Below are positions 8,893 to 15,564 of a DNA stretch of 24,072 nucleotides, piece by piece. Within the stretch, counting starts at the first letter, position 1. Each line of letters opens with the position of its first letter. A model generated the notes under the pieces. It was not told the origin of the DNA. It saw only the letters and a program-made list of their open reading frames with translations, and searched no databases. Origin of the DNA: Firmicutes bacterium CAG:145. GTDB lineage: Bacteria > Bacillota > Clostridia > Peptostreptococcales > Anaerovoracaceae. The stretch spans positions 3,885-27,956 of the forward strand of contig FR882581.1 in the NCBI GenBank assembly GCA_000435715.1. The letters run 5' to 3'. Both the position numbers and the translations under genes were made by a program.

Positions 8893-8928
8893 GGTCTATA
8901 CGCCCTCTTTCTTTTTAAGTTTTTCTTC

Positions 8929-8957
8929 ATATTATCACGAATGTAAAAAATAAACAA
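8929..8957 (-). promoter_or_regulatory. Predicted promoter of the small CxCxxC gene
   Basis: Minus strand TTGTTT (8952-8957), 17-bp spacer, TAATAT (8929-8934). A single TTTACA (8942-8947, minus strand) lies inside the spacer, so the phosphate regulator could affect it. With only one repeat this is speculative. Confidence 0.45.
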
Positions 8958-8978
8958 GAGCAGGCGACGTCAGTTTAT

Positions 8979-9046
8979 TTTACATTTATTTTACATTATT
9001 TCGATAACGAATCTTACTTTACAATAGTATCATTTAGTTGTAATCA
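8979..9046 (+). promoter_or_regulatory. Pho box and promoter of the pst-pho operon
   Basis: Two exact copies of TTTACA (8979-8984 and 8990-8995) stand at 11-bp period within TTTTACAT repeats, matching the Firmicutes PhoP/PhoB operator pattern. A -35-like TTTACA (9018-9023) and a TAATCA -10 (9041-9046) with 17-bp spacing follow. TACAAT (9020-9025) is an alternative -10 for activator-dependent initiation. The boxes are followed by pstS at 9085, so binding of the downstream-encoded response regulator here would be autoregulatory. Confidence 0.75.
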
Positions 9047-9084
9047 AAAACAGTTAAAAATAAATTGCAAAGGAGAGTTGCAAA

Positions 9085-9981
9085 ATGAAAAAAACAAAAA
9101 AGATAATAGCCCTCGGTCTGATCGCTGTAATGGCAGTATCAGTATTCACAGGATGTTCAAAAAAAACTTCATCGGAAAGCGATTTTGACAAAGCAAAAGA
9201 AATCGGCGTAATAACCCGCGAAGACGGTTCCGGAACACGTGGAGCTTTCATAGAGCTGTTTGGAGTTGAAGAAAAAGACTCAAGCGGAGAAAAAGTCGAC
9301 AAGACAGTCGAGACTGCAGTAACTACAAATTCCACATCAGTAATGATGACTACAGTAGCAGGAGACCTCTACTCCATAGGTTACATATCGCTGGGATCTC
9401 TCAACGATACAGTAAAGGCCATACAGATAGACGGAGTTGATCCAACTGTAGAAAACATCAAAGACGGTTCATACAAGATCTCCCGTCCTTTCAACATCGC
9501 TACTAAAGATGGTTTAAGCGAAGCCGCTCAGGACTTCATCGACTTCATCATGAGCGCAGACGGACAGAAAGTTCTCGAAGATAACGGATACATCACCGTG
9601 GCTGAGGATGCGGCAGCCTACGCAGGCAGCATGGATTCAGGCAAAGTCGTTATCCACGGTTCCAGCTCAATCGCACCGGTTATGGAAAAGCTCAAAGAAG
9701 CTTATCTTGAAAAGAATCCTAACGTCACTATAGAAGTTCAGCAGAGCGATTCTTCTTCGGGCATGACTGACGCCATCGACGGAACTTGCGACATCGGAAT
9801 GGCATCACGTGAACTGAAAGATTCAGAAACTTCAGAAGGACTCACGCCTACAGTGATAGCTCTGGACGGAATCGCAGTGATCGTCAACAACGACAGCCCT
9901 GTTACAAACCTGACCAGCCAGCAAGTCAAAGATATCTTTACAGGAGTATCCGCTGTATGGAGCGACGTACTCGGCGAGTAA
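9085..9981 (+). CDS. pstS: Phosphate-binding lipoprotein PstS, circularly permuted
   Basis: Captures phosphate outside the membrane and delivers it to PstCA. 298 residues with a lipoprotein signal: positive MKKTKK, hydrophobic core, lipobox VFTGC with lipidated Cys24. The halves are in reversed order compared with classical PstS. Residues 38-172 hold the usual second half, including the phosphate loop Ser/Thr motif REDGSGTR (45-52), IGYISLGSL (98-106) and FIDFIMSADGQKVLEDNGYI, which normally ends the protein. Residues 187-298 hold the usual first half: GSSSIAP (192-198), QQSDSSSGM (219-227), DIGMASREL (236-244), DGIAVIVN (261-268) and IFTG (284-287). The protein stops after VWSDVL, where classical PstS would go on into the REDGSGTR part. 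Both phosphate-contacting regions survive, so it should be functional. ATG follows AAAGGAG at 9 nt. First gene of the pst-pho operon. Confidence 0.93.
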   Translation: MKKTKKIIALGLIAVMAVSVFTGCSKKTSSESDFDKAKEIGVITREDGSGTRGAFIELFGVEEKDSSGEKVDKTVETAVTTNSTSVMMTTVAGDLYSIGYISLGSLNDTVKAIQIDGVDPTVENIKDGSYKISRPFNIATKDGLSEAAQDFIDFIMSADGQKVLEDNGYITVAEDAAAYAGSMDSGKVVIHGSSSIAPVMEKLKEAYLEKNPNVTIEVQQSDSSSGMTDAIDGTCDIGMASRELKDSETSEGLTPTVIALDGIAVIVNNDSPVTNLTSQQVKDIFTGVSAVWSDVLGE

Positions 9982-9990
9982 AAAATAATT

Positions 9991-10021
9991 CAAAGGCTGC
10001 GGGCAAGCTCCGCGGCCTTTG
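9991..10021 (+). other. Stable intergenic hairpin between pstS and pstC
   Basis: Stem CAAAGGCTGCGG (9991-10002) pairs with CCGCGGCCTTTG (10010-10021), 12 bp with one G-T wobble and a 7-nt loop. It has no T-run, so it is unlikely to be a full terminator. It more likely protects the pstS end of the message or lowers expression of the membrane genes relative to the binding protein. Confidence 0.7.
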
Positions 10022-10039
10022 TCTTATGAGGAGTATTAT

Positions 10040-10888
10040 ATGAAAAATACTAAAGAAACTATAATGAAATTTGTATTTCTGCTGGCCGCTACCGTTTCCA
10101 TCGTTGCGGTTATTCTTATATGTGTATTCTTATTCGCCAGCGGAATACCTGCCATCGGAGAGATAGGAATCTTCGATTTCCTGTTTGGAACCCAGTGGCG
10201 TCCGGCCAACGATCTTTACGGTATACTGCCTATGATCGTCGGTTCTATCTATGTCACCGCGGGCGCTCTCGTCATAGGAGTTCCCATCGGCATACTGACC
10301 GCAGTATTCATGGCCAGATTCTGTCCTCCGTGGCTGTATAAGATAATGAAGCCTGCTACTAATCTCATGGCCGGTATTCCTTCTGTAGTATACGGATTCT
10401 TCGGACTGGTAATATTAGTCCCTTTCGTCCGCGATACTTTTGGAGGAAGAGGCGTGAGCGTGCTGACGGCTTCCATCCTTTTAGGCCTCATGATACTGCC
10501 TACGATAATAAGCATGTCTGAGGCTTCCATAAGAGCTGTCCCTCAGAGCTATTACGAAGGCGGCCTCGCCCTTGGAGCTTCCCACGAGAGAAGCGTGTTC
10601 TTCACCGTGGTTCCCGCGGCCAAGAGCGGAATCTTTGCCAGCGTGGTGCTGGGAGTAGGCAGAGCCATAGGAGAGACCATGGCGGTCATGATGGTGGCGG
10701 GAAACCAGACTGTGATACCTGAAAAGATCACCGACGGAGTCAGAACGCTGACTACAAACATAGTCATGGAGATGGGCTATTCCACAGATCTCCACAGAGA
10801 AGCCCTCATCGCCACAGCGGTAGTCCTGTTCGTGTTCATACTCATCATAAACCTTTCCTTCTCGTTGCTGAAAAGGAGGAGTAAATAA
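10040..10888 (+). CDS. pstC: Phosphate ABC transporter permease PstC
   Basis: One of two membrane subunits of the Pst phosphate importer; 282 residues with about six hydrophobic segments, the first at 11-35. Seen: GIPSVVYGFFGL (112-123), typical of PstC/PstA; the EAA coupling loop EGGLALGAS (173-181) with Pro192, which contacts the PstB ATPase; and RAIGETMAV (208-216). ATG at 10040 is chosen because AGGAG (10029-10033) is 6 nt upstream. A TTG at 10019 would lie inside the intergenic hairpin. The stop overlaps the pstA start (TAATG), indicating translational coupling. PstC rather than PstA is inferred from the first permease position and its residue pattern, and its pairing with a second homologous permease. 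Confidence 0.93.
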   Translation: MKNTKETIMKFVFLLAATVSIVAVILICVFLFASGIPAIGEIGIFDFLFGTQWRPANDLYGILPMIVGSIYVTAGALVIGVPIGILTAVFMARFCPPWLYKIMKPATNLMAGIPSVVYGFFGLVILVPFVRDTFGGRGVSVLTASILLGLMILPTIISMSEASIRAVPQSYYEGGLALGASHERSVFFTVVPAAKSGIFASVVLGVGRAIGETMAVMMVAGNQTVIPEKITDGVRTLTTNIVMEMGYSTDLHREALIATAVVLFVFILIINLSFSLLKRRSK

Positions 10889-11772
10889 TGAAACAAATTA
10901 ACTTAACTACATTTCGTGACAAATGGAACGCATACAAACATGATCCAAAGTCACTGCTGCTCTTCATAGCCGTGTGCCTGGCAGCTGCCATAACTCTTGC
11001 GGCACTGGCATTTGTAATAATATATATATTGGCAAAGGGCGTTCCTTACCTCACCCCGGAGCTGTTCCAATGGGAATACAACACAGAGAACGTCTCCCTG
11101 ATGCCGGCGCTGATAAACACCCTCTATATGGCCGCACTGTCGCTGCTCTTTGCAGTGCCTATAGGCATATTTTCGGCAGTTTATCTGAATGAATATGCTA
11201 AAAGAGGAAATAAACTGGTAGGAGTGGTAAGAATAACTACAGAAACTCTTTCAGGAATACCCTCTATAGTTTACGGCCTCTTCGGTTCTCTGTTCTTTGT
11301 CAAGTTCGTAGGCTTCGGACTTTCACTGCTTTCAGGAGCCCTGACTCTGAGTATAATGATACTGCCTCTCATAATGAGATCCACCGAAGAAGCTCTTTTA
11401 GCCGTCCCGGACAGCTACAGGGAAGGAAGCTTCGGCCTTGGAGCAGGAAAGCTCAGGACTGTTTTTCGCATAGTCCTGCCCAGCGCAGTTCCCGGAATAT
11501 TATCCGGCGTAATCCTTGGCATAGGACGTATAGTAGGAGAATCTGCGGCCCTGATATTTACCGCCGGAACGGTGGCAGAAGTTGCGGACAGCGTATTTTC
11601 TTCCACGAGAACTCTGTCTGTACACATGTATTCCATCTCTACAGAGGGGTTATATATAAATCAGGCTTACGCCACCGCAGTGGTTTTACTGGTGGTGGTG
11701 ATAATAATCAACGGACTTTCCAGCCTTGTAGCTAAAAAATTGGGAGGTGACAAAAATAATGGACAAAATTAA
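10888..11772 (+). CDS. pstA: Phosphate ABC transporter permease PstA
   Basis: Second membrane subunit of the Pst importer, 294 residues. It has a longer polar N-terminus (1-22), then about six membrane segments from residue 23. GIPSIVYGLFGSL (123-135) and the EAA loop EGSFGLGAG (179-187) with Pro198 mirror those in PstC, and RIVGESAAL (214-222) follows. ATG at 10888 overlaps the pstC stop by one base and follows AAAGGAGG. The 3' end overlaps pstB by 14 bp. Clear permease of the PstA type by position and similarity. Confidence 0.93.
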   Translation: MKQINLTTFRDKWNAYKHDPKSLLLFIAVCLAAAITLAALAFVIIYILAKGVPYLTPELFQWEYNTENVSLMPALINTLYMAALSLLFAVPIGIFSAVYLNEYAKRGNKLVGVVRITTETLSGIPSIVYGLFGSLFFVKFVGFGLSLLSGALTLSIMILPLIMRSTEEALLAVPDSYREGSFGLGAGKLRTVFRIVLPSAVPGILSGVILGIGRIVGESAALIFTAGTVAEVADSVFSSTRTLSVHMYSISTEGLYINQAYATAVVLLVVVIIINGLSSLVAKKLGGDKNNGQN

Positions 11773-12508
11773 AGTAGAGAATCTCGACCTGTATTACGGC
11801 AATTTTCAGGCCCTTAAAAATATAAATCTGGGAATGCAGCAAAATGAGATCACGGCCTTTATAGGCCCTTCCGGCTGCGGAAAATCGACTCTTCTTAAGA
11901 GTCTCAACAGGATGAACGACCTTATCGAAGGATGCAAGATCACCGGTCAGGTTACTCTGGACGGAGAAGATATCTACGGCAATATGGATATAAATCTTCT
12001 GCGCAAGAGAGTAGGCATGGTATTTCAAAAGCCGAATCCTTTTCCTATGAGTATTTACGACAATATCGCTTTTGGCCCGCGCACTCACGGCATCAAAGCC
12101 AAAGCGAAGCTTGACGACATAGTAGAACGCTCCCTGAGAGACGCGGCTATCTGGGACGAAGCAAAGGACAGACTAAAAAAATCCGCTCTCGGTATGTCGG
12201 GAGGACAACAGCAGCGTCTGTGCATAGCCAGAGCCCTGTCCGTTCAGCCTGAGGTACTTCTCATGGACGAACCCACCAGCGCACTGGATCCGATTTCTAC
12301 AGCAAAGATAGAAGATCTTGCCATCGAGCTGAAAAAACAATATACTATAATCATAGTCACCCATAATATGCAGCAGGCGGTACGTATTTCAGATAAGACT
12401 GCCTTTTTCCTCTTAGGAGAGATGGTAGAGTTCGCTCCTACGGATGAAATGTTCTCTATGCCTAAAGATAAACGTACCGAAGATTACATAACAGGGAGGT
12501 TTGGATGA
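11759..12508 (+). CDS. pstB: Phosphate ABC transporter ATPase PstB
   Basis: Peripheral ATPase that drives phosphate import through PstCA. 249 residues, normal for PstB. Motifs in order: Walker A GPSGCGKST (36-44), Q-loop Gln90 in FQKPNPFPMSIYDN, ABC signature MSGGQQQR (146-153), Walker B LLMDEP with Asp170 and Glu171, D-loop SALD (174-177), and switch His202. The PNPFPMSIYDN stretch and the LNRMND stretch after Walker A are typical of PstB rather than other importers. ATG at 11759 follows GGAGG at 11 nt. A GTG at 11747 lies in the ribosome binding site and is not used as the start. It overlaps pstA by 14 bp, and phoU follows after 1 bp. Confidence 0.97.
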   Translation: MDKIKVENLDLYYGNFQALKNINLGMQQNEITAFIGPSGCGKSTLLKSLNRMNDLIEGCKITGQVTLDGEDIYGNMDINLLRKRVGMVFQKPNPFPMSIYDNIAFGPRTHGIKAKAKLDDIVERSLRDAAIWDEAKDRLKKSALGMSGGQQQRLCIARALSVQPEVLLMDEPTSALDPISTAKIEDLAIELKKQYTIIIVTHNMQQAVRISDKTAFFLLGEMVEFAPTDEMFSMPKDKRTEDYITGRFG

Positions 12509-12509
12509 T

Positions 12510-13157
12510 ATGCGTCTAAAGTTTGATGAACAACTTGCGCTCTTAAACGAAGAGCTTATAACAATGGGAGCGCTCTGCGAAAATGCTATAGCCACGTCTT
12601 CAAAAGCTCTGACAAGCGGAGATTTTGAGCTGGCTGCCGGAGTCAGAGTCCTTTCCGAACAGATCAACCAAAAAGAAAAAGATATTCAGAATCTCTGCCT
12701 CAAACTTCTGCTTCAGCAGCAGCCCGTCGCAAGGGATCTGAGAGCTATCTCATCGGCCCTTAAGATGATAACCGATATGGAACGTATCGGAGATCAGTCC
12801 GCAGACATTGCAGAGATAATAACCACGGCCCACATATCGGCATCAGGCGACACGCTCAACATAAGCGATATGGCTCAGGCTGCTATTAAGATGGTTACCG
12901 AAAGCATAGACGCTTTCGTCAAAAAAGACATCGATATAGCAAGATCTGTTATAGAATACGACGACGTGGTAGACGGATATTTTGACAAGATCAAGTCAAT
13001 GCTTATAGAGAGATTCAGTAAGCCTGAGACCGACGGCGAATATGCTCTCGATCTATTGATGATAACCAAATACTACGAGCGAATTGCAGACCATGCGGTA
13101 AATATCGCAGGATGGGTCTTGTTTTCAATCACCGGACTTATGGAAGGAGTGAAGTAA
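12510..13157 (+). CDS. phoU: Phosphate signalling protein PhoU
   Basis: Cytoplasmic helical protein that links the state of the Pst transporter to the PhoR kinase and restrains uptake when phosphate is plentiful. 215 residues, two tandem three-helix repeats. The characteristic metal-binding repeats are ITDMERIGDQSADI (87-100) and ITKYYERIADHAVNIA (185-200), each with the E/DxxxD arrangement. ATG at 12510 has GGGAGG (12494-12499) 10 nt upstream. A TTG at 12501 would be too close to that site. It lies one base after the pstB stop, and the response regulator follows after one base. Confidence 0.95.
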   Translation: MRLKFDEQLALLNEELITMGALCENAIATSSKALTSGDFELAAGVRVLSEQINQKEKDIQNLCLKLLLQQQPVARDLRAISSALKMITDMERIGDQSADIAEIITTAHISASGDTLNISDMAQAAIKMVTESIDAFVKKDIDIARSVIEYDDVVDGYFDKIKSMLIERFSKPETDGEYALDLLMITKYYERIADHAVNIAGWVLFSITGLMEGVK

Positions 13158-13158
13158 A

Positions 13159-13833
13159 ATGATCTTTTGCGTCGAAGACGACAGCAGCATACGCGATCTC
13201 ATGATCTACACCCTCAATACCGCCGGCTTTGAGGCTGAAGGGTTCGCCGAGGGCGAATCTATGTTTGAAGCTCTCATGACTAAAAAGCCTCAGCTCATAA
13301 TGCTGGACATCATGCTTCCCGGTGAAGACGGTATAACTATATTGAAGAAACTTCGGGCAAACCCCAAGACATCCCACATTCCTATCATTATGGCCACTGC
13401 TAAAGGTACAGAATACGATAAGGTGATAGGTCTTGACCTGGGTGCTGACGATTACCTCACAAAGCCTTTTGGAATGATGGAAATGATCTCACGTATCAAG
13501 GCAGTCTTGCGGCGCTCTGCTCCTGCCGAAGAATCAAAGACGCTGTGTATAGGCGATCTTGCCCTCGATATGAGCCAGCACATAGTCACTGTCCTTGGAA
13601 AACGCGTCCAGCTTACGCTGAAAGAATATGAACTTCTGCGGCTTTTCATGGAAAACCCCGGAAGGGCGTACACGAGAGATCAGCTTCTCTCAAAGATATG
13701 GGGGTCAGACTACATCGGCGAAACCAGAACGGTGGACGTTCATATCGGTACTCTCAGGACTAAACTAGGTTCCTGCGGCGATTATATCGAGACAGTCCGC
13801 GGCGTCGGATACAGAATGGAGGGCAGATTATGA
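13159..13833 (+). CDS. phoB: Phosphate response regulator, OmpR/PhoB family
   Basis: Two-component transcription factor expected to bind the TTTACA-type boxes in this window. 224 residues. Receiver domain 1-116: acidic pocket Glu6-Asp7-Asp8, phosphoacceptor Asp50 (LDIMLPGEDG), Thr80 and Lys102 (LTKPF). Winged-helix DNA-binding domain about 128-223: recognition helix about 190-203 (RTVDVHIGTLRTKL), and the closing hairpin with VRGVGYRME. ATG at 13159 with AAGGAG 9 nt upstream. Its end overlaps phoR by 4 bp (ATGA). Called PhoB (PhoP in bacilli) from linkage to pst-phoU and a PhoR-like kinase; the domain alone would only say OmpR family. Confidence 0.92.
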   Translation: MIFCVEDDSSIRDLMIYTLNTAGFEAEGFAEGESMFEALMTKKPQLIMLDIMLPGEDGITILKKLRANPKTSHIPIIMATAKGTEYDKVIGLDLGADDYLTKPFGMMEMISRIKAVLRRSAPAEESKTLCIGDLALDMSQHIVTVLGKRVQLTLKEYELLRLFMENPGRAYTRDQLLSKIWGSDYIGETRTVDVHIGTLRTKLGSCGDYIETVRGVGYRMEGRL

Positions 13834-15494
13834 CCAAACGAATCTTCCGTTCCATCTGCTTGGTGGCGCTTGCAGTACTAATTGCCTGTCTTGTTCTTAT
13901 CCTCGGTTTTCTCTACGGATATTTCAACGAGGTTCAGCACGACCAGCTAAAAATACAGACAGATCTTGCAGCACGAGGTGTGAGCAGTCAGGGGCTCGAT
14001 TATTTTGAAGGTCTGAGCACAGACGACTACCGGATAACTCTTATAGGCGCCGATGGAAATGTCCTGTTTGACAGTAAGTCTGACAGCAGTTCCATGGAAA
14101 ACCATCTCGAAAGAGAAGAAGTCCAGGAAGCCCTTGAAACCGGCTATGGTGAAAGCGAGAGGTTTTCCTCTACTCTCCTGGAAAAATCGCTGTATTCGGC
14201 CGAGAGGCTCCCCGACGGCAGCGTTCTTCGGCTTTCCATAATTCAAAACAGCGTTCTTACTCTGATCCTCGGAATGTTACAGCCGGTATGTGTAATAATC
14301 GTCATCGCTCTGATTCTTTCTCTCGTACTTGCTTCTCGGCTTTCAAAAAAGATAGTGCAGCCTCTGAACGATCTCAACCTAGATGATCCTCTGAGCAACG
14401 AAGAATATGACGAGCTTTCTCCTCTCCTGCTGAGGCTTCACAGCCAGCAGAAGCAGCTTAAGCGTCAGGCAGGCGAACTTCAGAGAAGACAGGATGAATT
14501 TACCGCTATAACCGACAGCATGAGCGAGGGACTGATGCTGCTGAATCCTAAGTGCACCATATTGAGTATAAACCGGGCGGCGGTGTCTCTTCTGGATACT
14601 GATGACTTCTGCGTCGGCAAAAATATACTTACTGTCAACCGCAGTCTGGCCCTCCAGGAAATACTTTCGTCAGCCATCGGCGGCAAGCAGTCTCAGAAGA
14701 TCATAGATATACACGACGGACATTATCAAGCCAGCGCAAGCCCCGTCATGTCAGGCAATGCGGTGTCCGGTATAGCTCTGCTGATATTTGACGTCACCGA
14801 AAGGGAAAATTCAGAACAAATGCGACGGGAATTCACCGCCAACGTTTCCCACGAATTGAGGACTCCTCTCCATTCCATTTCCGGATATGCGGAGCTGCTT
14901 AAAAACGGCATGGTAAAAAGCGGCGATGTCAAGCCGGTCGCTACTAAGATATATGACGAAGCCCAGCGCATGGTCAGGCTCGTGGAAGATATAATAAATC
15001 TTTCTCATCTGGATGAAGGCGCCGAAGATATGATCAAAGAAGAGGTAGATCTCTATGATATAGTCAGCTCTACTATAGAAAGTCTCTCCCCTGAAGCCGA
15101 GGCGGCCGGCGTAACCGTCAGCTTTTCCGGCCGGCACGTATCTGTAAATGGTATTTCTCAGTTATTGAGCGGCATAGTCTACAATCTCTGCGACAACGCC
15201 ATAAAATATAACCGCCAGGGCGGCAGCGTCTCAGTTTCCTTAAGCTCTGAGGATAAAGACGCAGTCCTGACCGTATCAGACACAGGCATAGGAATCCCGA
15301 CCGAACATCAGCAGCGGATATTTGAACGGTTCTATCGGGTAGACAAGAGTCATTCCAAAGAGGTAGGCGGAACAGGCCTTGGATTGTCCATAGTGAAACA
15401 CGCCGCTAAGATACATGACGCTAAGATAAAGCTCAGCAGCGTACCGGATCAGGGCACTGAGATTACTGTAATTTTCCCTAAATCGCTGTCCTGA
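13830..15494 (+). CDS. phoR: Phosphate sensor histidine kinase PhoR
   Basis: Membrane sensor kinase, 554 residues, partner of the upstream regulator. TM1 about 8-31; external domain about 33-142, which lacks an obvious ligand motif; TM2 about 143-169. A short linker resembling HAMP and a coiled stretch (about 204-224) follow. A PAS-like domain is at about 225-325, then dimerisation and phosphotransfer with His341 in FTANVSHELRTPLHSI. The ATPase domain has N-box NLCDNAIKYN (452-461), G1 DTGIGIP (484-490), F-box FERFYRVDKSHS and G2 GGTGLGLSIVKH (513-524). This is the PhoR arrangement of Firmicutes, with both an external and a PAS domain. It overlaps phoB by 4 bp and is the last gene before a strong terminator. 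Confidence 0.93.
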   Translation: MTKRIFRSICLVALAVLIACLVLILGFLYGYFNEVQHDQLKIQTDLAARGVSSQGLDYFEGLSTDDYRITLIGADGNVLFDSKSDSSSMENHLEREEVQEALETGYGESERFSSTLLEKSLYSAERLPDGSVLRLSIIQNSVLTLILGMLQPVCVIIVIALILSLVLASRLSKKIVQPLNDLNLDDPLSNEEYDELSPLLLRLHSQQKQLKRQAGELQRRQDEFTAITDSMSEGLMLLNPKCTILSINRAAVSLLDTDDFCVGKNILTVNRSLALQEILSSAIGGKQSQKIIDIHDGHYQASASPVMSGNAVSGIALLIFDVTERENSEQMRREFTANVSHELRTPLHSISGYAELLKNGMVKSGDVKPVATKIYDEAQRMVRLVEDIINLSHLDEGAEDMIKEEVDLYDIVSSTIESLSPEAEAAGVTVSFSGRHVSVNGISQLLSGIVYNLCDNAIKYNRQGGSVSVSLSSEDKDAVLTVSDTGIGIPTEHQQRIFERFYRVDKSHSKEVGGTGLGLSIVKHAAKIHDAKIKLSSVPDQGTEITVIFPKSLS

Positions 15495-15513
15495 GAATCA
15501 AATCATCTGTTTT

Positions 15514-15561
15514 AAAAAGGCATCGCCTAAGGACTTTCAAAGTACCTCGCGATGCCTTTTA
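15514..15561. terminator. Bidirectional terminator between phoR and the Na/Pi symporter gene
   Basis: AAAAGGCATCGC (15515-15526) pairs with GCGATGCCTTTT (15549-15560), and the inner GGACTT/AAGT-ACC can extend the stem. It has A-run and T-run flanks, lies 20 bp after the phoR stop and just before the end of the converging symporter gene, and ends both units. Confidence 0.9.
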
Positions 15562-15564
15562 TAA

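Noticed and set aside
10019..10039. TTG start for pstC at 10019
   Set aside because: It lies in the 3' arm of the pstS-pstC hairpin and lacks a ribosome binding site; ATG at 10040 has AGGAG at good spacing.
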